From Bhargavaea massiliensis (GTDB lineage Bacteria; Bacillota; Bacilli; Bacillales_A; Planococcaceae): a stretch of DNA of 64,000 bases. The first letter of the stretch is position 1. Every line of letters begins with the position of its first letter. The notes beneath the pieces were generated by a model, which saw only the letters and a list, made by a program, of their open reading frames with translations, ran no database searches and was not told where the DNA came from. The stretch is taken from assembly GCF_018390575.1 (NCBI RefSeq), contig NZ_JAHBCJ010000001.1:434001-498000 (forward strand), written 5' to 3'. Shown here piece by piece: positions 34,413 to 43,933 of this stretch. The position numbers were made by a program, and so were the translations under genes.

Positions 34413-35107
34413 AGGACTTCTCTGTCCTGATCGTCGAAGACGATTTCAGAGTGGCCGATATTAACCGGCAGTACGTCGATGCCGTGGAAGGATTCCGGGT
34501 ATCCGGCACGGCACGGAGCGGACAGGAGGCGCTGGACTTTCTGGCCCGTCCGGATCCGCTTCCCGACTTGGTATTGCTTGATCTCTACATTCCCGACGTA
34601 CAGGGACTGGAGCTGTTCCGCGCCATCCGACAACAGTATCCGGACACGGACCTGATCGCCGTTACCGCGGCCAATGAAGCAGAGACGGTACGCGGCCTGC
34701 TTCGGGGCGGCATATTCGATTTCATTGTCAAGCCGTTTGATGCGGACCGGTTCACCAAGACTCTGGAAAGGTATCGGGCATTCCGAGAGCAGACCGATCG
34801 TGCATCGGTATTTAGCCAGCAGGAAATCGACCGGCTCACCGGTTTCCGGGACCTCTCCCCGCCTGCTCCGTCCGGCGGTGACGAGCTTCCGAAAGGAATT
34901 GATCCGATCACACTGGGCGAGATTCTCGGCTTTTTCGAAGGCACTGGAACAAAGGGCATTACAGCGGCCGAACTCAGCCAGGAAATCGGAACAAGCCGGT
35001 CGACGGCACGGCGATATTTGGAGTACCTGGTTTCTGCAGGAAAGATCAGGACGCATCTGATTTATGGCACGGTCGGACGGCCGGAGCGGCGATACATCCC
35101 CCTGTGA
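34409..35107 (+). CDS. Response regulator of the CitB/DctR family
   Basis: A 232-residue regulator. The receiver has acidic D11/D12 (VEDDFR), the phospho-acceptor D58 (VLLDLYIP) and a late K (IVKPFD). The C-terminal part has a helix-turn-helix of the CitT/DcuR type (GITAAELSQEIGTSRSTARRYLEYL). It forms a pair with the upstream kinase and most likely activates the citrate transporter gene 159 bases downstream. Confidence 0.93.
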   Translation: MKDFSVLIVEDDFRVADINRQYVDAVEGFRVSGTARSGQEALDFLARPDPLPDLVLLDLYIPDVQGLELFRAIRQQYPDTDLIAVTAANEAETVRGLLRGGIFDFIVKPFDADRFTKTLERYRAFREQTDRASVFSQQEIDRLTGFRDLSPPAPSGGDELPKGIDPITLGEILGFFEGTGTKGITAAELSQEIGTSRSTARRYLEYLVSAGKIRTHLIYGTVGRPERRYIPL

Positions 35108-35109
35108 AA

Positions 35110-35200
35110 CTTATGAACTTTATTATCTTTTATGAGTAATATCCGTTTTATCTTAGTAATCTTTATCCCCTTTCCGAACATGTGATATTTTTTCTACAAT
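35110..35200 (+). promoter_or_regulatory. Promoter region of the citrate transporter gene
   Basis: A TACAAT -10 at 35195-35200 has no proper -35. Upstream are two related AT-rich stretches (TTTATTATCTTTTATGAGTA and TTTTATCTTAGTAATCTTTA), candidate binding sites for the response regulator. Confidence 0.4.
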
Positions 35201-35224
35201 GCGAAACGAAAAATGATTCAATCT

Positions 35225-35242
35225 ATTGCAAGCGCATTCATC
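35225..35242 (+). promoter_or_regulatory. cre site (CcpA) upstream of the citrate transporter gene
   Basis: ATTGCAAGCGCATTCATC matches WWTGNAARCGNWWWCAWW in 17 of 18 positions. It lies after the predicted transcript start, the position of a roadblock site, so glucose should repress citrate uptake. Confidence 0.7.
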
Positions 35243-35266
35243 CATGTACCGGAAGGGGAATTATTT

Positions 35267-36604
35267 ATGAGTCTGAGTGTTATAGGGTTTCTAACAATAC
35301 TGGTAATTGTCGCCCTGCTGATCAGCGGGAAGGTCACTCCGATTGTCGCAATGGTGATTCCGCCCATTCTCGGTGCTTTGATAGCAGGATTCACCTTCTC
35401 AGAACTGGGGACTTTCTTTAATGATGGGATTGCCACGGTCATCTCGGTCGCCGTCATGTTCATCTTCGCCATCATCTTCTTCGGCATCATGCAGGATGTG
35501 GGCCTGTTTGACCCGATCATCAGTAAAATGGTGGCTTGGTCGAGGGGAAATGTCATCCTTGTCAGCATCGCAACGGTCCTGATTGCCACAATCGCCCAGC
35601 TGGACGGATCGGGGGCCTCAACATTCCTGATCACGATCCCCGCCCTTCTTCCGCTCTATAAGCGGTTGAAAATGAACCCATACCTCCTGCTTTTGCTGGT
35701 CGGAGGTTCGGCCGCAATTATGAATATGCTTCCGTGGGGAGGTCCTCTTGGCCGTACGGCTTCCGTCCTCGGCATGGACGTTACGGAACTTTGGCAGCCT
35801 CTGATTCCGATCCAGGGCATCGGCCTCGCACTGATGATTGTACTGGCCGTCTTACTCGGCATGAGGGAACAGCGCCGTATCATCAAGATGTATGGCTCTC
35901 TCGAAATTGCGGCCACGATTGACATGACCGCTGATGAAGTTGTCCCGGACGGCCAGGAGACAACGGGAGCGGAAAACTTCCTGGCCCGTCCGAAACTGCT
36001 CTGGGTCAACGCAATCCTGGCCATTGCCATCATCGCCCTGCTCATGTCGGGCATCATCCCGGCCGGCCTGGCCTTCATGATCGGTGTCGCCATCGCCCTG
36101 CCGATCAACTTCCCGAACACGAAAGACCAGATGGACCGGATCCGCGCACACGCACCGGGCGCTCTGACGATGGCCTCCATCATCCTGGCAGCCGGGCTGT
36201 TCCTCGGAATCCTGAACGGGACGGGCATGCTGACTGCCATCGCGACAGATGCGGTCAATATCCTGCCGGCCTCCGTCGCGCCTTATCTCCATATCATCAT
36301 CGGTATTCTCGGTGTTCCATTCGATCTGCTTCTCAGCACGGACGCCTACTACTTCGGCCTGTTCCCGGTTGCCGAACAGATTGCGGCGACATACGGCGTA
36401 CCTTCGCTGTCCACCGCCTATGCGATGATCATCGGGAACATCGTCGGGACGTTCGTCAGCCCGCTCGCGCCTGCCGTCTGGCTCGCGCTTGGCCTTTCCG
36501 GCCTCGAGATGGGCAAGCACCTTCGCTACTCCCTTTTCTGGATGTGGGGACTCAGCCTCGTGCTCTTGTTCATCGCTGTCCTGATGGGCCTCATCCAAGT
36601 TTGA
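35267..36604 (+). CDS. CitMHS-family citrate transporter
   Basis: A 445-residue secondary transporter with about 12 hydrophobic segments that imports metal-complexed citrate with protons. Family motifs include IAQLDGSGASTFLITIPALLPLYK, MNMLPWGGPLGR and the C-terminal FVSPLAPAVWLALGLS. The ATG at 35267 has GGAAGGGG at eight bases; an earlier ATG at 35213 would add 18 residues covering the cre site. Which metal (Mg or Ca) is preferred cannot be told. Confidence 0.92.
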   Translation: MSLSVIGFLTILVIVALLISGKVTPIVAMVIPPILGALIAGFTFSELGTFFNDGIATVISVAVMFIFAIIFFGIMQDVGLFDPIISKMVAWSRGNVILVSIATVLIATIAQLDGSGASTFLITIPALLPLYKRLKMNPYLLLLLVGGSAAIMNMLPWGGPLGRTASVLGMDVTELWQPLIPIQGIGLALMIVLAVLLGMREQRRIIKMYGSLEIAATIDMTADEVVPDGQETTGAENFLARPKLLWVNAILAIAIIALLMSGIIPAGLAFMIGVAIALPINFPNTKDQMDRIRAHAPGALTMASIILAAGLFLGILNGTGMLTAIATDAVNILPASVAPYLHIIIGILGVPFDLLLSTDAYYFGLFPVAEQIAATYGVPSLSTAYAMIIGNIVGTFVSPLAPAVWLALGLSGLEMGKHLRYSLFWMWGLSLVLLFIAVLMGLIQV

Positions 36605-36610
36605 TATCAC

Positions 36611-36645
36611 ACAACCCGCTCCGAATCCGGAGCGGGTTGTTTTTT
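36611..36645. terminator. Terminator after the citrate transporter gene
   Basis: ACAACCCGCTCCG pairs with CGGAGCGGGTTGT, followed by TTTTTTGT; a very strong hairpin. Confidence 0.92.
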
Positions 36646-36658
36646 GTGTGACTGAGTA

Positions 36659-37441
36659 TCAGAATTGCACGCTGAAGCGTTTAAACCGGTGAGTGCCCGT
36701 GCCGAACCTGACGAGGTCCCGATACCGCAGTTCCCTGACTGCTGATCGGACTTCTTCCAGAATCTGCGGGTCCAGCCCCACTGTGTTATGGGAACCGAAG
36801 ATCCTTTTCACGCCGGGGATTTCCGCAATGCGCTCCAGTGAACGGACCAGATCTTCCGGGCTGGTGGTCGGATAAAACGCATAAACCGGCGTTTCATCGT
36901 ACAGCAGGTCCCCTGTGAACAGATAACCCTTTGTCTCATCATGGATGGTGATGTGGCCCGGCGAGTGCCCGGGAGTATGATAGATTCTAAGCACCCTGCT
37001 GCCAAGGTTGAAAACATCCCCCTCTTTCAGTGTGCCTGCAGGAGTTCCCCGGAACGGACGATAGGTTTCCGGGTCAAAGCCGGAAGGGGTCGGAATCGTG
37101 ATGTCTCGGGTCATGTCTTTCCTGATCTGCTCGTCAGTCCGCCCTTTAATCCCATTGACGATCCAGTCCAGCTCCTCTTCGTGAACGTAAACCGTATCGA
37201 ACTGACCATGGCTCCCAATATGGTCTGCATGGACATGAGTCGTCAGCACTTCAACCGGCAGCTCTGTCAGCTGGTCCGTAATCCGCCTGATGTTCCCGAT
37301 TCCGAGCCCGGTGTCAATCAGGATTGCCGTCTCCTGACCGACCAGTAAAAATGAATGCACTTTCTCCCAATGGCCGTATTCGCTGATGGCGTATGTATCG
37401 GAATCGATCTGCTGAACGGTGAACCAGTCATCCCGGATCAT
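36659..37441 (-). CDS. MBL-fold metallo-hydrolase
   Basis: A 260-residue hydrolase with the zinc motif THVHADHIGSHG (HxHxDH), the later histidine in YHTPGHSPGH and the aspartate in LFTGDLLYDE. It resembles glyoxalase II-like or lactonase-like proteins. It is 15 bases downstream of the aspartate dehydrogenase gene, so the two are probably one unit. Substrate unknown. Confidence 0.85.
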   Translation of the reverse strand: MIRDDWFTVQQIDSDTYAISEYGHWEKVHSFLLVGQETAILIDTGLGIGNIRRITDQLTELPVEVLTTHVHADHIGSHGQFDTVYVHEEELDWIVNGIKGRTDEQIRKDMTRDITIPTPSGFDPETYRPFRGTPAGTLKEGDVFNLGSRVLRIYHTPGHSPGHITIHDETKGYLFTGDLLYDETPVYAFYPTTSPEDLVRSLERIAEIPGVKRIFGSHNTVGLDPQILEEVRSAVRELRYRDLVRFGTGTHRFKRFSVQF

Positions 37442-37456
37442 GCCGTCTTCCCCCTT

Positions 37457-38236
37457 TTAACCAATAACAACTGGGTTTCCTTGGTTTTTCAATGCCGCCA
37501 GTACGCTCAGGGCGGCCAGATAGCTTGTTTTCGGATTACCCGGCATAGGCTGGTTTTCGATGGTCGCCGTCATGCTTCCGAAACTTCCCTCCGCTTCGAT
37601 TGTGTGGGTGTTCCGCTTCACGGACGGATCCGCGATCACTCTGACTCCCGTCTTTTCCGTTCCGATGCCGGCGAGCGACAGGGCGAGTGCAACGTTCACG
37701 TTTTTCGGAAACTGTTGGATCGCCTCGCCTGCCGGGCCATCAAACAGCGGCTTTTCTTCACGGATTCCTTCAAGCCCGAGTGACGCAGGTGATTTCCGAG
37801 TAGTGATCGTCACCTTTTCCAATCCCCCTGTGGCATTGGCCGATTTCAGCAGATCCAGCCCTCCGACCGCTCCGGACGGGAAGTGGACGGTGCACCCATT
37901 CTTTCTGGCGGTTTCCCTGGCTTGCTCCAGAAACCCGGCTCCCGCAAATGCGCCTATGCTGCTGACGATCAGGTCTTTTTCATTCTCCAGAACCGGAACC
38001 GCATAGGCGGCTGCCACTTCCACTGCGGCGGCCTCGACGACAATATCTATGTCCGAACTGATGAATGATTCAAAATCCTGATAAAAGCGGGTCTTATACT
38101 GCTGTGCCAGCTGCTCACCGGCCGTCCGATTGCGCCCGAAGATGGAAGTGACGATTCCCTCGATCTGTTTTTCTCCATTGATGATCTCTAGCAGGTAGTT
38201 TGCGATGTTTCCTGTTCCCATGATGCCGATGTTCAA
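37457..38236 (-). CDS. Aspartate dehydrogenase domain protein
   Basis: A 259-residue NAD(P)-dependent dehydrogenase. The Rossmann motif is NIGIMGTGNIANYLL at the N-terminus and the DUF108 aspartate dehydrogenase core includes GAVGGLDLLKSA and NVNVALALSLAG. It could make iminoaspartate for NAD synthesis or degrade aspartate. The start is a TTG at 38236 after GGAGGG; the long upstream open frame overlaps the ABC gene and is rejected. Linked to MBL and ABC genes on the same strand. Confidence 0.82.
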   Translation of the reverse strand: MNIGIMGTGNIANYLLEIINGEKQIEGIVTSIFGRNRTAGEQLAQQYKTRFYQDFESFISSDIDIVVEAAAVEVAAAYAVPVLENEKDLIVSSIGAFAGAGFLEQARETARKNGCTVHFPSGAVGGLDLLKSANATGGLEKVTITTRKSPASLGLEGIREEKPLFDGPAGEAIQQFPKNVNVALALSLAGIGTEKTGVRVIADPSVKRNTHTIEAEGSFGSMTATIENQPMPGNPKTSYLAALSVLAALKNQGNPVVIG

Positions 38237-38270
38237 AAGAAATCCCTCCTCAAAAAAACGTCCCCAGGGT

Positions 38271-39062
38271 TCAGTTTCTGACCGCCTGAACCTTCGAAAG
38301 AAGCGGGCGCCCATTGTCCCAGATGACATTGACCGGAATGCCGAAAAACTCGGACATGCGGTCCCTTGTGACAAGCTCTTCCGTGGCACCAGCATCAAAG
38401 ACCTGCCCTTCCTTCAAAAGAAGGGTCTTGTTGAAGGCCGGCAGGATCTCCTCGATATGGTGTGTGACGTATAGGATCGTTGGGGCGTCCGGTCTTTCTG
38501 CAATCCCCCTGATCGATTCCAGCAGTTCCTCGCGGGCCAGGAAGTCGAGCCCGTTTGTCGGCTCGTCCAGGATCAGCAGTTCCGGATCTGCCATGAGCGC
38601 ACGCCCGATCAGCACCCGCTGTTTCTCCCCTTGTGACAGCGTATCATACCGGCGGTTGGCGTATTCAAGGCAGCCGAGTTCTTTGAGGATGCCGACGCCC
38701 TTTTGGTCAATCTCTTCTGTTGTCTCCTCGTACAGACCGAACGAGGCGTACGCGCCGCTCAGGACGACTTCATACGCATTGTCCCCCGGCTCGAGCTTTT
38801 GCTGGACCAATGAAGAGACAAAGCCGATCCTTTTGCGCAGCCGCTCCGCCAGATACGTCTTTCCGAACTCCATCCCGAGCACACGGATTGTGCCTTCCGT
38901 CGGGAACAGATAAGCATTGATGAGCTCGAGGAGCGAGGTTTTCCCTGCTCCGTTCAGCCCGTATAGCACCCAGTGATCCCCTTTTTGGACTTTCCAATTG
39001 ATGTCTTTCAAAATCCATTTCCCTTCCCGCTTACGGGAGACGTTCTTCATCTCGATGATCAT
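38271..39062 (-). CDS. ABC transporter ATP-binding protein (YlmA-like)
   Basis: A 263-residue stand-alone ATPase with Walker A GLNGAGKTS (about 34-42), signature LSQGEKQR and Walker B LLILDEPTNGLD, and the H-loop VTHHIEE. It resembles Bacillus YlmA. No permease gene is adjacent, so the partner and substrate are unknown. Confidence 0.88.
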   Translation of the reverse strand: MIIEMKNVSRKREGKWILKDINWKVQKGDHWVLYGLNGAGKTSLLELINAYLFPTEGTIRVLGMEFGKTYLAERLRKRIGFVSSLVQQKLEPGDNAYEVVLSGAYASFGLYEETTEEIDQKGVGILKELGCLEYANRRYDTLSQGEKQRVLIGRALMADPELLILDEPTNGLDFLAREELLESIRGIAERPDAPTILYVTHHIEEILPAFNKTLLLKEGQVFDAGATEELVTRDRMSEFFGIPVNVIWDNGRPLLSKVQAVRN

Positions 39063-39116
39063 GGCTTCACCTTCTTAATGTTCTGACTATATTGTACACC
39101 TGATTGTACCTAGGAA

Positions 39117-39145
39117 AAAGAGGCCCCACATCGGAGCCTCTTTTC
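39117..39145 (-). terminator. Terminator of the pst-phoU operon
   Basis: AAGAGGCTCCG and GGGGCCTCTT arms are followed by TTTCC on the minus strand, right after the phoU stop. Confidence 0.8.
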
Positions 39146-39146
39146 G

Positions 39147-39818
39147 TCATTCATTCAGATTCAGTGTTTTCCCCTTGACCATGAAGATGATGTTCTCGGC
39201 CATGTTTGTGACATGATCACCGACCCGCTCGAGGTGGCGGCAGATAAAGGCCAGCTGGGTGATCTGGTTCACATGATCCGGGTTCCGGTGCATATAGCCC
39301 ATGAGTTCCTGGATCAGCCGGCCGTATGCCTCGTCGATGGCGTCGTCTTCCTTCGCAAGTTCGAATGCGAGGTCGATGTCCTCGAGATCGTAGGCATCAA
39401 ACGCTTTCCGGAGCATGACCTGCACTGCATCCGCCATCTTCGGGATGTCGATGATCGGCTTGATCAGCGGTTCATCACCGATGTGAAGGGTGGATTTCGC
39501 GATGTTCACCGCGAGGTCGCCGATGCGCTCCATATCGGTCGAAATTTTGAGCGCGACGATGATTTTGCGCAGATCTGTCGCAACAGGCTGCTGCTGGGTG
39601 ATCAGCTGGATCACCTTCTGGTTGATTTCCTCATCCAGCGCATTGATTTCAGCGTCTTTCTGCTTGACCGCATTGGCGAGCGTCAGGTTTTGGGCCTTCA
39701 GTGCTTCCATCGAATCTCCGAGCTGCCGCTCCGCGAGATCCACCATCCGGAGCAGAGTGCCTTTCAGCTCTTCCAGTTCCGATTCGAACGTCTTCCGTAC
39801 ATTTCCCATATTCCTCAA
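39147..39818 (-). CDS. phoU: Phosphate signalling protein PhoU
   Basis: A 223-residue two-fold three-helix bundle that damps phosphate uptake and signals from PstSCAB to PhoR. Both repeats keep the metal-binding E/D patterns (STDMERIGDLAVNIAK and RHLERVGDHVTNMAE). I prefer a TTG start at 39818, eight bases after GGGGGA; an ATG at 39809 is an alternative. Last gene of the pst operon. Confidence 0.93.
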   Translation of the reverse strand: MRNMGNVRKTFESELEELKGTLLRMVDLAERQLGDSMEALKAQNLTLANAVKQKDAEINALDEEINQKVIQLITQQQPVATDLRKIIVALKISTDMERIGDLAVNIAKSTLHIGDEPLIKPIIDIPKMADAVQVMLRKAFDAYDLEDIDLAFELAKEDDAIDEAYGRLIQELMGYMHRNPDHVNQITQLAFICRHLERVGDHVTNMAENIIFMVKGKTLNLNE

Positions 39819-39834
39819 CTTCGTGTCCCCCTTC

Positions 39835-40665
39835 TTAGCCGAACCGGCCGGATATATAATCTTCAGTCCGCTGGTCGGCCGGGTTCTGGAAAATCTTATC
39901 TGTTTCATCGAACTCGATAACTTCCCCGTTCAGGAAGAACGCCGTTTTATCCGAGATCCGCGCGGCCTGTTGCATGTTGTGCGTCACGATGATGATCGAA
40001 TAGTTTTCTTTGAGTTCCTGGACGAGCTCCTCGACTTTCAGTGTCGAAATCGGGTCGAGGGCGGATGTCGGTTCGTCCATGAGAATGACGTCCGGCTCGA
40101 TCGCCAGTGCGCGGGCGATGCAGATCCGCTGTTGCTGGCCGCCCGATAGCGAGTAGGCGTTCGTGCTGAGGCGGTCTTTGACTTCATCCCAGATTGCCGC
40201 GCCGCGAAGGCTCTGTTCAACGATTTCATCAAGGATCTTTTTGTTTTTGATGCCGTGGATGCGCGGTCCGTAGGCGATGTTGTCATAGATCGACTTCGGG
40301 AACGGGTTCGGCTTCTGGAACACCATGCCGACACGCGTGCGGAGTTCCTCGACCGAATACTTTGCGTCGAAGATGTTGCGGCCGCGATACAGGATTTCTC
40401 CCGATGTGCGGACACCGTCGACGAGTTCCACCATACGGTTGAGCGTCTTGATATAGGTCGACTTCCCGCAGCCCGAAGGACCGATGATCGCCGTGACTTC
40501 GTTTTCCCGGATCGGCAGGTCGATGTTTTTCAGGGCGTGGTGGGTGCCATACCAGAGGTTCAGCTGCTTGGTATCGTAGACGACCGGCTTTGCCGCTTCC
40601 CGGACCGGTGCTTCCAGAGGGCTTACGACGGTTTCGTTTTCGGTTCGGTTCATAAGTTGTACCAT
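39835..40665 (-). CDS. pstB: Phosphate ABC transporter ATP-binding protein
   Basis: A 276-residue ATPase with Walker [10 protein letters not shown], signature [15 protein letters not shown], Walker [13 protein letters not shown] and the PstB-specific EVKDRL and [16 protein letters not shown] ending. A 30-residue N-terminal extension precedes the fold. It stands alone here, unlike the pstBA/pstBB pair of B. subtilis. Confidence 0.97.
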   Translation of the reverse strand: MVQLMNRTENETVVSPLEAPVREAAKPVVYDTKQLNLWYGTHHALKNIDLPIRENEVTAIIGPSGCGKSTYIKTLNRMVELVDGVRTSGEILYRGRNIFDAKYSVEELRTRVGMVFQKPNPFPKSIYDNIAYGPRIHGIKNKKILDEIVEQSLRGAAIWDEVKDRLSTNAYSLSGGQQQRICIARALAIEPDVILMDEPTSALDPISTLKVEELVQELKENYSIIIVTHNMQQAARISDKTAFFLNGEVIEFDETDKIFQNPADQRTEDYISGRFG

Positions 40666-40686
40666 TCCTTTTTCTCCTCCCAGTTG

Positions 40687-41598
40687 TCAGTATCGCTTCT
40701 GGAATTTATTCCGGATCAGGACAGCAATCGAATTCATCAAAAGCAGGAACGCCATGAGAACAATAATGCCCGCTGAGGCAACTTGCTGGAAGTCGGCCTG
40801 CGGCCGCTTCGCCCAGTCATAGATCTGCATCGGCAGCGCCGTGAACGTATCCGTGACGCCCGTCGGCAGGAAGTGGATGATGACCGGCACGCCGATGACA
40901 ATCAGCGGCGCAGTCTCCCCGATCGCACGCGACAGGGCGAGGATGCTGCCTGTCAGGATGCCCGGAATCGCGCTCGGAAGCACGACGCGGACGATGGTCT
41001 GCCATTTGGTCGCCCCCATCCCGTACGACGCTTCCCGCACGTGCTGCGGCACGGCGCGGATCGCTTCCTGGGCGGCGACGATGATGACCGGCAGGATGAG
41101 CAGGCTCATCGTGAAGCCCGCGGCCAGGATGCTGTTTCCGAGGGCGAGCGCCCGCACGAAGATCGTCAGGCCGAGAAGACCGAAGACGACGGACGGGACG
41201 CCGGCCAGGTTCGAGATGTTCATGCGGATAAAGTCGTTGATCCGGTTTTTCTTGGCGTATTCCTCCAGGTAGATCGCCGTCCCGATTCCGAGGAACATCG
41301 AAACCGGCGCGACGACCGCCATCAGCCAGAGCGATCCGACAAGGGCGGCCTTGATGCCGGCCTTGTCGGGAAATCTCGATGCGAAGTTCTGGAAGAAATC
41401 CGCGGAAAGAAAGCCGAGACCCTGGGACAGGATCCTGTAGAACAGGATACCGAGCACGAGCAGTGCCACGAGTGTCGCCATGAAGAACAAAGATTTGAAA
41501 ACCGTATTCGTGATTTTCCGGCCGTCCATCCGTTTGGTGACAGATGCCGGATCGATATAGCGTTTGCCGACTCCGGGCTGCTGTTCAGTGATTCTCAT
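40687..41598 (-). CDS. pstA: Phosphate ABC transporter permease PstA
   Basis: A 303-residue permease with six predicted membrane helices. Motifs include ITEQQPGVGKR at the N-terminus, the EAA loop YGMGATKWQTIVRVVLPSAIPG and the family end NSIAVLIRNKFQKRY. Directly downstream of pstC (one base apart). Confidence 0.95.
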   Translation of the reverse strand: MRITEQQPGVGKRYIDPASVTKRMDGRKITNTVFKSLFFMATLVALLVLGILFYRILSQGLGFLSADFFQNFASRFPDKAGIKAALVGSLWLMAVVAPVSMFLGIGTAIYLEEYAKKNRINDFIRMNISNLAGVPSVVFGLLGLTIFVRALALGNSILAAGFTMSLLILPVIIVAAQEAIRAVPQHVREASYGMGATKWQTIVRVVLPSAIPGILTGSILALSRAIGETAPLIVIGVPVIIHFLPTGVTDTFTALPMQIYDWAKRPQADFQQVASAGIIVLMAFLLLMNSIAVLIRNKFQKRY

Positions 41599-41599
41599 C

Positions 41600-42550
41600 T
41601 TAGTACGCCTCCCTGAATCGTTTCGTGATGCGGCTTGCCAGGAAGTTCATCAGCAGGGTGAAGAGGAACAGCGTGAAGCCGACCGCATAGATCGAATAAT
41701 AGATCGGTGTGCCGTAACCCGCATCACCCGTGGAGACCTGGACGATATAAGCGGTCATTGTCTGGATGGAGTCGGTGAAGTTCGCATCAAAGCGCGGTGT
41801 CGAACCGCCTGCAAGAGAAACGATCATCGTTTCCCCGATCGCACGCGAGGTGGCGAGGACGACCGAGGCAAGAATTCCGGAAAGGGCCGCCGGCAGGACG
41901 ACTTTCAGCGCGACTTCGAACTTCGTCGCGCCCATTGCGAGTGCCCCTTCCCGCATCGCATTCGGAACGGCGCTCATGGCGTCTTCGGAAAGCGAAGCGA
42001 TCATCGGGATGATCATAAAGCCGACCACGATCCCGGGACTGAGGGCGTTGAAAATCTTCAGGTCCGGAATCACTGTCTGAAGGACCGGCGTCACGAAAGT
42101 CAGGGCGAAGAAACCATATACGATTGTCGGGACGCCTGCCAGCACCTCAAGGACTGGCTTGATGACCCGGCGCGCGGTGTCCGAAGCGTATTCGCTCAGA
42201 TAGATCGCGGCTGCCAGGCCGATCGGGACCGCGACAATCACGGCGATCAGTGTGATCTTGAGCGTGCCGACGATCAGCGGCAGGATGCCGAATTTCGCTT
42301 CCTTGTTGGAGAACGGCAGCCATTCGGTTCCGAAGATGAACGACAGGAGCGGAACTTGTCTGAAGAACGTCACCGTCTCAAAGATCAGCGTCGCGACAAT
42401 CCCGATTGTTGTCAGTACGGAGACGCCTGCGATCAGGAAAAGAATGACCGGGATGATTTTCTCGATGACTTTTTTTCGTTTGTTGTTTCCGGCTTTGGCG
42501 ATCAGTTCCTGTACGGATGCCCGTTCCCGGGTAGTCGGATTTACCATCAT
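41600..42550 (-). CDS. pstC: Phosphate ABC transporter permease PstC
   Basis: A 316-residue permease with six predicted helices; conserved FGTEWLP, the EAA loop LAMGATKFEVALKVVLPAALSG and SRAIGETMIVSLAGG. It pairs with PstA in the membrane. It follows pstS after a hairpin that may limit read-through. Confidence 0.95.
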   Translation of the reverse strand: MMVNPTTRERASVQELIAKAGNNKRKKVIEKIIPVILFLIAGVSVLTTIGIVATLIFETVTFFRQVPLLSFIFGTEWLPFSNKEAKFGILPLIVGTLKITLIAVIVAVPIGLAAAIYLSEYASDTARRVIKPVLEVLAGVPTIVYGFFALTFVTPVLQTVIPDLKIFNALSPGIVVGFMIIPMIASLSEDAMSAVPNAMREGALAMGATKFEVALKVVLPAALSGILASVVLATSRAIGETMIVSLAGGSTPRFDANFTDSIQTMTAYIVQVSTGDAGYGTPIYYSIYAVGFTLFLFTLLMNFLASRITKRFREAY

Positions 42551-42579
42551 TTACCTCCATTTATTTGAAAACAGAAAGA

Positions 42580-42605
42580 AATGAGCAGCGGAGCGCCGCT
42601 CATTT
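42580..42605 (-). terminator. Attenuating hairpin between pstS and pstC
   Basis: AATGAGCGGCG pairs with CGCTGCTCATT and is followed by TTCTTTCTG on the minus strand. A leaky terminator here would give more PstS than permease, as is common in binding-protein transporters. Confidence 0.65.
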
Positions 42606-42625
42606 TCCCTGCAGAGAGATGTTAG

Positions 42626-43627
42626 TCAGTTTTTGAATTCTTCAAGCTTTGCTTTTTGTTCGTCTGCCACATCCTGAGGAAGGCTGACGTAGCCGACAGC
42701 TTCAGCCATGGCGCCTGCGTTATCCAGTGCGAACTCGAAGAAGTCATAAGTTGCTGCGTTGTTCTCAAGCGCCTCGTTGCTGACGTACGTGTAGAGCGGA
42801 CGGGACAGCGGCGAGTATTCACCGGATTCAATCGATTCATTTGTCGGTTCCACACCATCGATTGCGACTGCTTGGATGCTGTCCTGGTTGGCCACATAGT
42901 ACGAATATCCGAAGAATCCGATGGCGTTCTTGTCGCCCTGTACACCTTGGACGAGGACATTGTCGTCTTCGGAAAGGGTAGCGTTCTGGACCATGTCTTC
43001 CTCTTCAAGGATGACTTCGTTGAAGTAGTCATACGTACCGGAGTCTGTGCCCGGGGAGTAGAAGACGATTTCTTCTTCCGGCCATTCAGGATTGATGTCG
43101 GACCATTTCTTCGTCGTGCCGTCTTCCACCCAAATTTTCTTCAGGTCTTCGACTGTCAGCTCGGTTGCCCAGTCGTTTTCAGGGTTGACGACGACTGTCA
43201 GGCCATCATAGGCAAGCAAGAATTCCGTGTAGTCGACGCCGGCTTCTTCAAGCTTCTGCTTTTCTTCGTCTTTGATCTCACGGGAAGCGTTCGAGAAGTC
43301 GGTCTCGCCGGCGATGAATTTCTCGAATCCGCCGCCTGTTCCGGATACGCCGACCGTTACCTGGACGTCCGTGCCGGTTGCGGAATATTCTTCGACGAGG
43401 GCTTCCATGATTGGCGCGACTGTGCTTGAGCCATCGCCGGAAACTTCGCCTTCAACCGCTGCTTCAGAAGACTGATCTGCAGATTCGCTTGCCGTGTCGC
43501 TTTCCGCTGCCTGTTCTTCAGTTGCTTCATCCGCTGCTGCATCTTCTTCCGCGTTTCCGCCGCAAGCGCCGAGCAGCAGAGCCGAGGAGACGACAGTGAG
43601 TCCGAGATAGTGTTTCCAGCTTTTCAT
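42626..43627 (-). CDS. pstS: Phosphate-binding lipoprotein PstS
   Basis: A 333-residue extracellular lipoprotein that captures phosphate. Lipobox LLLGACGG is near residue 19, followed by an acidic Ala/Glu/Ser linker of about 45 residues. The binding domain begins [14 protein letters not shown] and has [24 protein letters not shown] and [13 protein letters not shown]. First gene of pstSCAB-phoU, behind a PhoP box. Confidence 0.96.
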   Translation of the reverse strand: MKSWKHYLGLTVVSSALLLGACGGNAEEDAAADEATEEQAAESDTASESADQSSEAAVEGEVSGDGSSTVAPIMEALVEEYSATGTDVQVTVGVSGTGGGFEKFIAGETDFSNASREIKDEEKQKLEEAGVDYTEFLLAYDGLTVVVNPENDWATELTVEDLKKIWVEDGTTKKWSDINPEWPEEEIVFYSPGTDSGTYDYFNEVILEEEDMVQNATLSEDDNVLVQGVQGDKNAIGFFGYSYYVANQDSIQAVAIDGVEPTNESIESGEYSPLSRPLYTYVSNEALENNAATYDFFEFALDNAGAMAEAVGYVSLPQDVADEQKAKLEEFKN

Positions 43628-43688
43628 GTAAATGTTCCCCCTGTTGGTCGTAGTCGTTTTGTTTACAGTCCCTACTTTAGCAACAGGT

Positions 43689-43727
43689 TGTTGAGGACAA
43701 ATGAATTAGATGTAAATCGTTTGTAAA
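43689..43727 (-). promoter_or_regulatory. PhoP box upstream of pstS
   Basis: On the minus strand TTTACA, TTTACA, TTCATT and TCAACA repeat at exact 11-base pitch (43727-43722, 43716-43711, 43705-43700, 43694-43689), the direct-repeat pattern TT(A/C/T)A(C/T)A-N5 bound by PhoP dimers. It lies 62-100 bases before pstS, so phosphate starvation should switch the operon on. The rest of the 306-base gap is AT-rich and shows nothing else. Confidence 0.85.
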
Positions 43728-43933
43728 TCGGTTCAGCCATAGGGTTAACAATCTTTACAAGCCTCATAGAAAAGGCTCAACAACAAGAAATACAGATAAC
43801 ACCTTCAATCTATGAGGTTAATTAATATCTAAAGGAATACCGTATCTTGTAAAAATATATATACCTTTAGAACCACCAATCGTGTACGATATAGGAAACT
43901 TTTGGATTATGAGAGAAATACTTTGAAGGTCAA

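Noticed and set aside
37457-38398. Longer form of the aspartate dehydrogenase starting at 38398
   Set aside because: The extra 54 residues overlap the ABC gene, are unlike the family and lack a ribosome site; a TTG at 38236 follows GGAGGG.
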